Positions 35,524 through 44,290 of a DNA stretch of 64,000 bases are shown piece after piece. The position numbers and the translations under genes were made by a program. How positions within the stretch are numbered: position 1 is the stretch's first letter; the number at the start of each line of letters is the position of its first letter. Below the pieces are notes generated by a model. That model did no database searches. It saw only the letters and a list, made by a program, of their open reading frames with translations, and was not told the origin of the DNA. Origin of the DNA: Brevundimonas nasdae (lineage in GTDB: Bacteria; Pseudomonadota; Alphaproteobacteria; Caulobacterales; Caulobacteraceae); NCBI RefSeq assembly GCF_016654005.1, contig NZ_JAEPWN010000006.1:1-64000 (forward strand), given 5' to 3'.

Positions 35524-37655
35524 GGTTAAAGTCGATCACCATCGAGGGATTTCGGGCGTTCAGCCGTCAGACGACGATCGATCTCGACGCAGACGTCATC
35601 CTCCTGCAGGGCCCTAACGGCGTAGGCAAGACGTCCCTTCTCGACGCCATCCTCTGGGCACTGGCCGGCACGATCGCTCGCTTCGCCGAGCGTGGCACGC
35701 CCATCTCGACATACGCCCGCGAGGGCCGCGCTCGCGTCGAACTCACCATGTCTGGCAATGACGGCGACGTTGTCCTCACACGGGCGACGGACGGAACGGC
35801 GGAGGACTTTGTCCGGCTCCGGATTAATGGTCGAGAATACGAGCAGGCGGCCGCTACGCAGCAGCTATGCAACTTGCTCCTTCCTCACCTGAAGGACCGC
35901 AGCGGTGCCCGAGATGCTCTGAACCGAGTCCTCACGCGGGGAGTTTACCTCCAGCAAGATTTGGTCCGCCAATTTGTCGACGACGATAGCGCGGCGGATC
36001 GTTTCGCCCTCGTAAGCGAGGTGATCGGTGCCGGTGCCGTGCTCGAGCTACAGGCCGCGCTTGAGAAGAGCCGGCGGTCGTGGGCGGCGAGTACAACCAC
36101 TTTCCGCAAGGAGGAACTGGATCCGCTGGTGGTGCGGATCGCTCAGATCGACGAACACCTCGCCCGTCTCTCAGATGTCGGCACGGTAGCGAGCGACGAC
36201 GCGCGTCAAGCCGCCACCACGCTCTTCCAGCAGGCGGTTGCGCTATTGGGTGAACCTCGATTTGGTCCCGACGCGACACCCACGACCCCGGCCCGGCTGG
36301 ACCGACTTCTCAAGACAATGGATGCCGAGCGCAGCAGGCTTGAGCGCGATTTGGCCACCACTCGCAACCTGCTGGAGCAGATCCCAGAGCTGTCCAATTC
36401 GGCAGCCTCCGACAATACCGGCGAAAAGCTGCGTGAGGAGGAAACCAAGCTGGTTGACCAACTGTCGGCAGCGGATGAAGCGATACGCACTGAGCACGCC
36501 CGGCTAGCCGCCCAGAGGCAGGCTCAGGTTATCGCTACCGACCGCGCGCAACGTGCCGCGACAATGGCCAAGCTAGCACTACAGGACCTCGGCGAACACT
36601 GTCCCGTGTGTCAGCAGGCCCACGACGTCAGCCACACGATAGCCCATCTGCAAGCACTCATCGAGATCGCCTCGGAAGTCGGCCAGACCACCACAACTGA
36701 CCGGTTGGGGCCGCTGACAGATGAGCGCGCCGAAATCCAAGCATCGCTGAATCTTATCCGCGAGAGCCTCCGACAAATCGAAAACGATATGCGCGAGCGC
36801 GAGGCGCAGCGCTCGATTCTCACAGCCCGCCTTTCGGACCTTGGGATCAGCGGCATCGGAGACCCTGGCACGAGCCTTCAGGAGCGCTCGATTGCAATTG
36901 AGAAGATGCTCGGAACGCTCGCTAGGCTGCTCTCAGATGGCGAGCGCCTGTCCTTGCAGGTACTGCGGCTCGGCGAGCAGCGTCAGCGTGACGAACTCAT
37001 GGCCGAACGTGTCCAGGTCACAGCGCGTTTGGATGCAGCAAGTAGCCGAGTTGGTAGCGAAGAAGCTACCCGAGTCCTCTCCGGTCAGATCATCGACGGT
37101 CTACGGGACGCTTCGCTGGCGGTGACGGCGAAGCAGATCACCCAGATCGCACCGTTGTTCCAGAGAATTTACAGCCGCATCGATCCGCATCCTACTTTCC
37201 GCATAACGCAGATCATGGCCGGAATGGAGCGCGGCCGCGGCAAGCTGGAGGTAGGCATCTCCGATCCTGACACTTTCGCGCAAGCCCGAGATGCGGGACC
37301 ACTGCTATCCAGTTCTCAGATGAACTCGTTCGCCGTATCTCTATTCCTCGCGATGAACCTAGCTCTCCCCAGCTTGCGGCTTAACGTAACGATCCTCGAC
37401 GACCCCCTACAGAGTCTTGATTCTATCAATCTATTGGGCCTCGTCGATGTCTTGCGGCGGTTCGGTGCTCACAGGCAAATCATCGTTTCAACGCATGAAG
37501 AACGGCTGGTTGGGCTACTCCAACGCAAGCTCCGGCCCGTGCAACCAAGCGAACGCATGGTGACAATGATTTTTGAGAGTTGGACCCGAGACGGTCCAAC
37601 TATGCGAACGGTCGAGTTCGCTCCGACGACGGACGAACAGGTGATCGCCGCGTAA
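35520..37655 (+). CDS. SMC/Rad50-like ATPase, LmuB-like
   Basis: 711 residues. Walker A GPNGVGKTS at 31-39; coiled-coil arms about 180-340 and 390-520; a zinc-hook CPVC at 361-364; an ABC signature-like LLSSSQMNSFAVSLFLA near 593-609; Walker B VTILDDPLQSLDS near 625-637; and a switch His in IVSTHEERL. This is the Rad50/SMC head-arm-hook layout at the short length seen in the Lamassu LmuB subunit, which senses DNA ends or phage DNA and releases the effector. Its ATG overlaps the preceding stop by 4 bp. It is the last gene of the operon. Confidence 0.85.
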   Translation: MRLKSITIEGFRAFSRQTTIDLDADVILLQGPNGVGKTSLLDAILWALAGTIARFAERGTPISTYAREGRARVELTMSGNDGDVVLTRATDGTAEDFVRLRINGREYEQAAATQQLCNLLLPHLKDRSGARDALNRVLTRGVYLQQDLVRQFVDDDSAADRFALVSEVIGAGAVLELQAALEKSRRSWAASTTTFRKEELDPLVVRIAQIDEHLARLSDVGTVASDDARQAATTLFQQAVALLGEPRFGPDATPTTPARLDRLLKTMDAERSRLERDLATTRNLLEQIPELSNSAASDNTGEKLREEETKLVDQLSAADEAIRTEHARLAAQRQAQVIATDRAQRAATMAKLALQDLGEHCPVCQQAHDVSHTIAHLQALIEIASEVGQTTTTDRLGPLTDERAEIQASLNLIRESLRQIENDMREREAQRSILTARLSDLGISGIGDPGTSLQERSIAIEKMLGTLARLLSDGERLSLQVLRLGEQRQRDELMAERVQVTARLDAASSRVGSEEATRVLSGQIIDGLRDASLAVTAKQITQIAPLFQRIYSRIDPHPTFRITQIMAGMERGRGKLEVGISDPDTFAQARDAGPLLSSSQMNSFAVSLFLAMNLALPSLRLNVTILDDPLQSLDSINLLGLVDVLRRFGAHRQIIVSTHEERLVGLLQRKLRPVQPSERMVTMIFESWTRDGPTMRTVEFAPTTDEQVIAA

Positions 37656-37777
37656 AACGAAAGCCGGTCTATTCAGAGTTGTAGTATGGAAACGGCTTGT
37701 TTTTCAGTAGTATTTGAACCTGACGATGTGGACCTGCCGGCGAAGTGATGTCGGTGCGGTCGCGCCCGTCGCCCAAA

Positions 37778-38593
37778 TCAAACCTGTTGCGACCGCTCCC
37801 GGTGCCGCAGCAGGTATACGCTGACCGCCGACGCTACTGTTACGACCAACTCGGCCTCTGCGAACTGCGGGTCGCGGCCTTCTTGGAGGTGTCGACCTTC
37901 CTGCGAGGTGAAGCCCCAGAGCTTGTGCAGCGCGACATCGAGCGGGGCCGGCAAAGGTAGCCGATTGATGATGGGGCCAAGCGTGTCCGAGCTGCCGGAC
38001 ACCTCGCGGGCAACGCATTCCAAAGCGGCCATCGCGTGCTGGATCGCGCCGGTGGTGTCGGCGTGGGGCCGCCGCGAGATATCGCGCAGCGCCTCGTGAA
38101 CTTCGTTGGCAGCGGTCGGCGTTCCCGCCGCCCGCATTGTCTCAACTGCATCTCGTGTCGCTAGGGCGAAGGCTTCTGACCCCCGCGCCCTGATTTTGCC
38201 GTCCTCAATTTGCCAGCCGATGCCGTTCTCGCGGAAGAGCAGGTTGAGCCGGCGCGTAAAGCCGTCTTGCCGGGTTCCCGAATAATCGTGCTTGCCGATC
38301 TCCGCATATATTCGCTCGGCGATGTCATAAACCTTGAACCAAAGCGCCTCGCTCATGAGCTCGTCGATCTCGCGAGAGACGTTCTCCGCGCCCCAGTTGT
38401 GGGCGTAATCCGGCCGCTTCAACAGGACCGCGCAGATAAGTTCACGCAATTCCTTGCCGCCAATGTCCGAAGCATAGGCGAGCTGCGTTAGGCCGACGCG
38501 GAGAACTTCAGGCGCATCCTCGCGGATTTTCATTTCGGCGTCCGGCGCGCTGAAGTTGAAGCGTTCTGAAAAGGAACTTTCTGCGTCCGTCAT
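37778..38593 (-). CDS. AbiJ-like abortive-infection protein
   Basis: About 271 residues from ATG 38593 (a longer frame to 38620 is possible). A central segment DYSGTRQDGFTRRLNLLFRE, then NGIGWQIEDGKI and RARGSEAF, is like the N-terminal domain of AbiJ-type proteins. The C-terminal part, ALECVAREVSG, LPLDVALHKLWGF-like and GRHLQEGRDPQFAEAEL, is the helical HEPN/Swt1-like domain often found with it. HEPN domains of this type are thought to be RNases. It is a single gene convergent with the SMC ATPase gene. Confidence 0.6.
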   Translation of the reverse strand: MTDAESSFSERFNFSAPDAEMKIREDAPEVLRVGLTQLAYASDIGGKELRELICAVLLKRPDYAHNWGAENVSREIDELMSEALWFKVYDIAERIYAEIGKHDYSGTRQDGFTRRLNLLFRENGIGWQIEDGKIRARGSEAFALATRDAVETMRAAGTPTAANEVHEALRDISRRPHADTTGAIQHAMAALECVAREVSGSSDTLGPIINRLPLPAPLDVALHKLWGFTSQEGRHLQEGRDPQFAEAELVVTVASAVSVYLLRHRERSQQV

Positions 38594-38950
38594 CGGCATC
38601 GCATAGCACGGGCATGCCAAACAGGCATTCGCGAAACAATCGGTTCAGCGGTGGCTCACGCTTTTTGGCGAATACTGGAACTACGCCGAGGGGGCACCGC
38701 CCACCGACGCGAGTGGACCACTAGGCCAGTTTAGGTCAGGTTTGCGCTTCCTGGTCCATGCACTTCTCGACGATCGGGCGGTGGGCGGCAGATAGCTGCC
38801 AGCGCACAGTTGCGTTTTCGCGAGCCTGAGAATCCCGTCGCGCGGATTATAGAGCACCGGGAAGGGCGCGCGGTCGGCAAGGGAGAGCGGCTCGCTTATC
38901 CCTGCGGGATTCCCTTGGGCGAGAGAGAAGTTCACCGGTCAGGAGCGAAC
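38594..38950. other. Gap without a recognised gene
   Basis: About 357 bp between the AbiJ-like start and the nucleotidyltransferase stop. An 84-codon frame on the minus strand (38681-38935) is open but has no ribosome site, no family resemblance and poor composition. Probably promoter DNA plus decayed sequence. Confidence 0.4.
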
Positions 38951-39886
38951 TTAATGCGCCTTCTCGCTGGTCGCCGCCAGCTTCGGTTCCGTCCAGATGT
39001 ATTCTAGGCCAACAAGAAGCTTTCCAACGATATCGGCTACCTGGCGCTGCCTTAAAAGGCGGAGTTCAGCTGTCTCGTCGTCATCGCCGATTTCAAATTT
39101 CGCAACGGCCACAGGGCCGTCTTTGCGGAAGCCCTCCACGTTCTCGCCATCTCCAAAACGGGTCTGAAGCTTGCGAAGTCCGTCGGCAATGACATCACGA
39201 TGTGCGCCTTCGGCTGCTGCCTGAAACTCGGCGACAGCAACCTCAACCCCGCCCTCGCCATGCTCCAGGCAATATACGAGGTCGTGGGCGTCCTTGCGTT
39301 CCCTGCGATCATCAAAAGCAAACGCTTTCAGGCACGAAAAGCTGACGCGATTTGCATGCGCAATCGTTTCAGTAGCGTGTCCGTCATCACCGAGTAGCTC
39401 GGCGGTGATGGTGATCTTGTCGTGCAGATCGAACACGATATCTGCGTGAGGGATGTTCATGGCAGTCACATTGCCTGCCGTGGGCAGTTCGACCATTCTT
39501 CCTGCGACGTTGGGATCGTAAGCCAAGAACTCCACGACCAGGACGCTGCCGCTTTCCAGCTTGGCCTTCCAGCGCCAGTTCACCTTGGCACCGTTATCGT
39601 TTTCGCCCCGCTCGAAACCCATGCGCTTAAGGTTCTTTTCGAGCGTCGCGTAGGCTTCTGTGTTCGCGAGGATCGCCATATCGACCACCATGTCGATATC
39701 GCCCGTGCCGGCATGGGGAGGGATCTCTGGCGGTTTAGCCTTCACAAGGTATCGAGGGGTCAGGCCGCCAACCAGAAAGACTGACTGTCTCAGCGGACCT
39801 AGCCCGCGGAGAAGGGTGACCAGAACGCGTTCGCAGTCCGTAGTGACTTGCTCGCTATAGCCATCGAGAAATTGGGGCTTGGTCAT
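38951..39886 (-). CDS. AbiEii-like nucleotidyltransferase (putative type IV toxin)
   Basis: 311 residues with the nucleotidyltransferase core: FLVGGLTPRYLV (about 37-48) and TGDIDMVVD (about 61-69, Asp ligands for metal), then VEFLAYD with a third acidic residue. Further on CLKAFAFDDRRERKDAHDLVYCL matches the AbiEii pattern of Lys/Arg and KDxxD after the core. AbiEii-type enzymes are bacteriostatic toxins that transfer nucleotides to tRNA ends. It overlaps the upstream antitoxin-like gene by ATGA. Confidence 0.75.
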   Translation of the reverse strand: MTKPQFLDGYSEQVTTDCERVLVTLLRGLGPLRQSVFLVGGLTPRYLVKAKPPEIPPHAGTGDIDMVVDMAILANTEAYATLEKNLKRMGFERGENDNGAKVNWRWKAKLESGSVLVVEFLAYDPNVAGRMVELPTAGNVTAMNIPHADIVFDLHDKITITAELLGDDGHATETIAHANRVSFSCLKAFAFDDRRERKDAHDLVYCLEHGEGGVEVAVAEFQAAAEGAHRDVIADGLRKLQTRFGDGENVEGFRKDGPVAVAKFEIGDDDETAELRLLRQRQVADIVGKLLVGLEYIWTEPKLAATSEKAH

Positions 39887-40965
39887 TGAAGCATGGTTTC
39901 GCGCAGGTGTTGGGCCATTTCTGGAGATCTACCCGCCCCTTGAAGAAGGTCGAGGTAGACTTTCAAGGGGCTGGCTAGCCAAATGGATTGATGGCGGCGA
40001 AAAGCGAACTCACCTTCTGAATCCGCTTCGAGCACGCCAAGATTCCAACCCTCCTGAACCGGCCTGGCGTCGATAGATTCAAGCGCGTCGCGGCTGGCGG
40101 TGTTATCCATGAAGCGGCACCGGACTTGGCTCACCGAGGAGAGGTATGGCGCATACTGCTGTGCGGCAGCTTCACCCGTAATCTCGTAGAGGGCGTGCCG
40201 GTTGGCGAAGGCGGCATCAATCTTTCCGGTCACATCGAGCAATCCGCCGCCAGGCACAAAATATTTCTTCAGTTTCGGCTTGGGTGCCTGGCGTTGATGT
40301 TCGCTCCATGCGTCCAGAAAGGCTTGGGAGTCCGCGAGCCGGCGTTCTTTGGATGGCCCAGATCCGCGGATTTCGAGCCAATTGTGACGTTCAGCCGTCG
40401 TCAACGTCTCGGAGACGGTCGCCGGCGCTCCATCGATCAATTTCGCGAGTTGATGGACTCCGAACCACTCGCCTCGTTTTTCCCATACGGCGTGCAGCAC
40501 CTGAGCGCGGCGACCTTGAAAAATGGCGCCTAGCTTCTTTTCAGCCGACTTCCGCAGTGGCTTGTCGATGAACAAATAGGCACCTGGCGCTGGCACGAAT
40601 AGGCTGCCGCCTTTGTCGGAATAACCGACTTGCTCCTGACGCAGGATTTCCTTAGCGCCCGGGGAGATGGTTTCTGCGCTGATGAATGGAAATTGAGGCA
40701 TAGCATCGCCCGCTGGCTGTCCAGCTATCGCCCGCAATCTCCAGATCAGCTCTCTTAGGTCGCGTGGGAATATTTCGGTCTTACACTCGACGATCAGACG
40801 GTAAGGCTGGCCTGCGGTATTGGCGTTAATCACCACGTCTGCCACGCTGGTACCCATATGCGAGTCTCGTGCAGCTACCTGCGCGTGAGTCATGGGCACC
40901 TGATTCAACGCTTCCAAAAGAGCGTCGATTAACTCGGATTCGAGCTTGTTCGATAAAGAGGCCAT
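39883..40965 (-). CDS. AbiEi-like antitoxin with an N-terminal nuclease-like domain
   Basis: 360 residues in three parts. N-terminal (about 1-90): a restriction-endonuclease-like fold with ADVVIN and LIVECKTEIF, the D...ExK arrangement of PD-(D/E)XK enzymes. Middle (about 150-220): a winged helix (VHQLAKLIDGAPATVSETL). C-terminal: the AbiEi-type end ASPLKVYLDLLQGAGRSPEMA. AbiEi proteins repress their own operon and neutralise the nucleotidyltransferase toxin. The extra nuclease-like domain might be catalytic or only DNA-binding. The ATG lies inside the left arm of the palindrome at 40955-40994. Confidence 0.72.
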   Translation of the reverse strand: MASLSNKLESELIDALLEALNQVPMTHAQVAARDSHMGTSVADVVINANTAGQPYRLIVECKTEIFPRDLRELIWRLRAIAGQPAGDAMPQFPFISAETISPGAKEILRQEQVGYSDKGGSLFVPAPGAYLFIDKPLRKSAEKKLGAIFQGRRAQVLHAVWEKRGEWFGVHQLAKLIDGAPATVSETLTTAERHNWLEIRGSGPSKERRLADSQAFLDAWSEHQRQAPKPKLKKYFVPGGGLLDVTGKIDAAFANRHALYEITGEAAAQQYAPYLSSVSQVRCRFMDNTASRDALESIDARPVQEGWNLGVLEADSEGEFAFRRHQSIWLASPLKVYLDLLQGAGRSPEMAQHLRETMLQ

Positions 40966-41060
40966 ATTCGGTCACCAGCGAATATGGCCTCTTTAGCGTA
41001 TATTCGATGAATACGCTATATTCGGTGATCACCAAATATGCCGTTTTCGTCGAATATGAC
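40955..41060. promoter_or_regulatory. Multi-palindrome operator of the AbiE-like pair
   Basis: AAAGAGGCCATATTCG (40955-40970) and CGAATATGGCCTCTTT (40979-40994) form a perfect 16-bp inverted repeat with an 8-base spacer, over the antitoxin's start codon. Next to it AGCGTAT/ATACGCT form a second inverted repeat (about 40995-41017), and a further copy of the CATATTyG-STGRTSACCGAATAT unit lies at about 41015-41043. On the minus strand two about 38-bp units can be aligned as imperfect direct repeats. This is the layout expected for cooperative binding of the AbiEi-type repressor. Confidence 0.8.
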
Positions 41061-41160
41061 GCACGGCAGAGCGTCACAGAGTTGATGTCAGAAATCGTCG
41101 ATATATATGTTGACAATGTCAGGTCTCTAAAGCACGCTTCCTAACGTAGGAGGTGTGACA

Positions 41161-41733
41161 ATGAGCGACGGTCCTCATCGTAGCCTGCCCTTGAGGCGGG
41201 GTTGGAAGAAGGTCTGCGAGATTGCGGATGGGCGTGTCCATGCACTCGAGGAAGTGGTCGAGAAAATTCCGGCTGCGTTTGCGGCGGACGCGAAAGGGGA
41301 GATCGGCGAAGGTCTGCTCAAAAGTCTCCGGCGAATCCTCACGTCTGAGCAGCCCACGTTGATTGACGATTCTCCGCAGCAAGTTGCGGCGCTCCGGTCA
41401 CAAGCCGCTTCCGTTATGGAAATCGACTTGGTCAACGCAGTTGGCGAAGCCCTGCGGGAGGGCAAGCGCGGAGCGGAAGCCTTCCAGAGCGGGGCCGAGG
41501 CCGTTTTCGAGGAACGCGGGGAAGCGGTGACCCGGTCTCTTGTGGAGCACTATCTGCGGCGGTCGCCCCAGGAGAGGGCCGCTCATGTGGAGCAGCGCAT
41601 CACCGAAGCGCTGAACCAGGCGCGTGACCGAGTGCGTGTAGTTGCGACGGGCCTTGTGACCGGGGTCATGAAGCGGGCCTTGCCGAAGACCGTGGACCGT
41701 TCCGGTCTTGAGGATGGGCCGGCACTCGCATGA
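41161..41733 (+). CDS. Unknown helical protein, first gene of the QueC/ImmA/PIN operon
   Basis: 190 residues from ATG 41161, with AGGAGG at 41148-41153. No family is recognised. It is nearly all helical, with a charged middle (EALREGKRGAEAFQSGAEAVFEERGEAV) and a hydrophobic stretch near the end (VRVVATGLVTGVMKRAL) that is too short for a sure membrane helix. It overlaps the QueC-like gene by ATGA, which argues for a stoichiometric partner or substrate of that enzyme. In Qat systems the gene before the QueC-like one is likewise a protein of no known fold. Confidence 0.75.
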   Translation: MSDGPHRSLPLRRGWKKVCEIADGRVHALEEVVEKIPAAFAADAKGEIGEGLLKSLRRILTSEQPTLIDDSPQQVAALRSQAASVMEIDLVNAVGEALREGKRGAEAFQSGAEAVFEERGEAVTRSLVEHYLRRSPQERAAHVEQRITEALNQARDRVRVVATGLVTGVMKRALPKTVDRSGLEDGPALA

Positions 41734-43112
41734 CGGGCTTCGCTTCCTACCGCGCCGGTGATGAGCCGCTCTTGGTCGATGTGCTTGAAGCAGACACGCC
41801 GCTTCGCCTTGGCGCGAAGCAGGCCGTTCTGGGCAAAAACCTGCGTCTGGATACGCGCGACCTCACTTCGTTTTTCTTCGCGCGCTTTGACCGACGCCTC
41901 TTCGACTTGCTGGTTGTCGCAGCTGCGGTCGAGTTCTGCGACCGTATCAAGCGGCGCCCGGCTTGGGGGTGGTCGCGTTCATTCGATGTGCGGGTCGCGG
42001 TCCACGAGCCCGACGTCTGGTTCGCGCCGAAGACCAAGGCGCTGCTGGAGGAAACGCTATCGTTCCTTACTGGCGATGTCTGGCGGTTCCGGTTTGAAGC
42101 TCGGCGGCAAGACGAGCCCGCTCCCGTTGCGGTTTCATTGCCCCTACCGCCGTATCGCGCGCTCATCATGCCTTACAGCGAAGGTCTGGATTCCCTCGCT
42201 GTCCACGCGCTCACCGCCCATGCGACCAACAGCGAGTTGGTGCGTGTTCGACTGGGGGCGGGAGGGGTCGATAAAGCGGCGCTGGATAAGGACCGAAAGC
42301 CGTTCGCGCGCGTCCCCTATAAGATCTCTGTACCCAGCAGCCCTGAGTCGTCTGCGCGGTCACGTGGATTCAAGTTCGCGGTCGTGACTGCAATCGCGGC
42401 CGCGATGTCCGAGGTTCAGCGGATCATAGTCACAGAAAGCGGGCAAGGAGCCTTGGGACCGGTGCTGGTCCGATCTGGCCATGCCTACCCGGACTATCGC
42501 GTGCACCCAGCATTCAGCCGCAAAATGGAGAGCCTGTTCCTGGCGCTGACCGGACATGAAGTCCGCTACGAGTATCCGCGTCTCTGGCACACCAAGGGAG
42601 AAACCTTGGCGGCGGCGAAGGCGCTACCGACCCCACCGGACTTCGTGACTAAAACAAGAAGTTGCTGGCAGAGCTCACAGCACGCGTCTGTGGACGGAGT
42701 GCGTCGCCAATGCGGAATCTGCGCGGCTTGCATCTTACGCCGGCTGAGCATGTTCACCGCAGAGATCGATGAACCCGCCGAGCGGTATGTGTGGGAAAAT
42801 CTGACGGTCGCCGATTTCGACACTGGCGCTGCAAACGCATTCCAAGGACATACGCCCGCTCTTCGAGAGTATGGAATCGCGGGCGTGCTGCACATGGATC
42901 ATCTGGCCTCACTGGCATCGCCCTCGGCGCAAACCCGAGCGTTCCATCGGGTCATCCGTCTGACGGCCGATGCCCTCGGCGAGGAAGGGGGCGCGGTCCT
43001 CGCCCAAACCCAAGACCTGCTGAACCGCCATGCCCATGAGTGGCGCCGGTTCGTGGCCGCGCAGGGCGACCAATCATTCCTCGCGCGCTATGCCGCCAGC
43101 TTGGCCGCGTGA
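41730..43112 (+). CDS. QueC-like PP-loop enzyme (QatC/Cap9-like)
   Basis: 460 residues, about twice the length of housekeeping QueC. The ATP-binding PP-loop is Ser150-Glu-Gly-Leu-Asp-Ser155 (SEGLDS; QueC has SGGxDS). The zinc site is Cys312, then CGICAACILRR with Cys328, Cys331 and Cys334, as in QueC. The N-terminal about 140 residues are not QueC-like. QueC makes 7-cyano-7-deazaguanine, but long relatives occur as QatC and Cap9 in anti-phage systems. With no other queuosine gene nearby, a defence role is more likely than tRNA modification. Stop and next start overlap (TGATG). Confidence 0.82.
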   Translation: MTGFASYRAGDEPLLVDVLEADTPLRLGAKQAVLGKNLRLDTRDLTSFFFARFDRRLFDLLVVAAAVEFCDRIKRRPAWGWSRSFDVRVAVHEPDVWFAPKTKALLEETLSFLTGDVWRFRFEARRQDEPAPVAVSLPLPPYRALIMPYSEGLDSLAVHALTAHATNSELVRVRLGAGGVDKAALDKDRKPFARVPYKISVPSSPESSARSRGFKFAVVTAIAAAMSEVQRIIVTESGQGALGPVLVRSGHAYPDYRVHPAFSRKMESLFLALTGHEVRYEYPRLWHTKGETLAAAKALPTPPDFVTKTRSCWQSSQHASVDGVRRQCGICAACILRRLSMFTAEIDEPAERYVWENLTVADFDTGAANAFQGHTPALREYGIAGVLHMDHLASLASPSAQTRAFHRVIRLTADALGEEGGAVLAQTQDLLNRHAHEWRRFVAAQGDQSFLARYAASLAA

Positions 43113-44290
43113 TGAAGGTGCCTTTCGTCCTCGACCCCATCGCCTTGGGTGAACGCCTGCGTCTGGCGCGAGATGCAGCCAAGGTCACCCAAGCCCAAGC
43201 GGCTGAAGCTATTTCTGCGGCCCGAACGACCTTAGTGGCCATCGAACAGGGCGGTCGTCGTCCGCGTCTGGATGAGCTGCAGACCCTTGCTGGTCTCTAC
43301 GGCACTACGGTGAACGCGATGCTGCGTCGCGAGTCCGCCAAGGTGGACCTGCGCCCCCGATTCCGGCGACACCAAGATGGCGGTTCGACGGTAGAAGCAG
43401 CTTCAGCCTTGCTCACGGATATGGTTCAGGCTGAGGTCGAACTAGAGGATCTGCTCGGCGTCTCCCGTAGCCGATCCGAGCCGCCGGAGCGCCCAATCCT
43501 GCCTGGCAATGTGCTTGCCCAAGCCGAAGAAGATGCATTCGAACTTCGCCAGTGGCTCGGCATAGGGGATGCACCGGTTCATGACGTCATCTCCATTCTC
43601 GAACTGCAACTCGGAGCACGCGTTTTTGTGCGTCGGCTTGAGGCCAAGATTTCTGGCCTCTACGCCTATGATGCGAGTGTTGGCCCATGCATCCTGCTGA
43701 ATGCTCTCCATCCGAGGGAGCGGCGGGCCCAGACCGCCGCCCACGAACTGGGCCACTACATCTCGACCCGCCGCGCGCCAGACAGCCTTTACGAAGGATC
43801 GCCGGAGCAGACGCGCGAGGAACGCTACGCCAATGCGTTCGCAAGGGCGTTCCTGACGCCTGCGCGAACAGTGAAGTCGATGTTCCGGGATGCGACGGCC
43901 GGGGCATCGAATCTGACTCGGCGCCATGTGATCGTGCTCGCTCACGCCTTCGGCGTATCTCGGGAGGCGCTGGTGCGTCGTCTTGAAGAATTGGACCTAG
44001 TGCCGAATGGGACTTGGGACTGGTTCGACCGAACCGGCGGCATCACGAACGATCAAGCTCGTCAGGTTTTGGGCGAGAACCCCGGGTTCGATCCGCGAGG
44101 CCGGGATGCGGAGCGGTCCGTATCTCTGAGGCTGCAAATCCTTGCAGCGGAGGCTTGGAAGCGCGACCTGCTTTCCGAAGGCCAGGTCGCCAGTTTGCTC
44201 AAGATCGACCGCGTCCAGGCCAGGGAATTGATCGACGCCTACGAAGCGGACGAGGAGGCGGCCGATGGCCTTCCCCGAATCCGGCGCTGA
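43112..44290 (+). CDS. XRE-ImmA/IrrE fusion: DNA-binding metallopeptidase
   Basis: 392 residues from ATG 43112, which overlaps the QueC-like stop. An XRE helix-turn-helix (about 10-65: LGERLRLARDAAKVTQAQAA ... LDELQTLAGLYG) is followed by an ImmA/IrrE domain with the zinc motif HELGH at 211-215 and the downstream Glu in REERYANAFARAFLTP. Such proteases cleave a repressor when triggered, or are themselves repressors removed by a signal. The C-terminal about 110 residues are helical. It overlaps the PIN gene by 26 bp; XRE-ImmA/IrrE next to a PIN protein is a predicted toxin-antitoxin arrangement. Confidence 0.87.
   Translation: MKVPFVLDPIALGERLRLARDAAKVTQAQAAEAISAARTTLVAIEQGGRRPRLDELQTLAGLYGTTVNAMLRRESAKVDLRPRFRRHQDGGSTVEAASALLTDMVQAEVELEDLLGVSRSRSEPPERPILPGNVLAQAEEDAFELRQWLGIGDAPVHDVISILELQLGARVFVRRLEAKISGLYAYDASVGPCILLNALHPRERRAQTAAHELGHYISTRRAPDSLYEGSPEQTREERYANAFARAFLTPARTVKSMFRDATAGASNLTRRHVIVLAHAFGVSREALVRRLEELDLVPNGTWDWFDRTGGITNDQARQVLGENPGFDPRGRDAERSVSLRLQILAAEAWKRDLLSEGQVASLLKIDRVQARELIDAYEADEEAADGLPRIRR

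Noticed and set aside
40955-41060. The repeated palindromes as a CRISPR array
   Set aside because: Only two to three imperfect units of about 38 bp with overlapping symmetry, no unique spacers and no cas genes; an operator fits.
41730-43112. QueC-like gene as a housekeeping queuosine gene
   Set aside because: It is twice QueC length, has a variant PP-loop, and no queD, queE or queF is near; the defence-type reading fits better.
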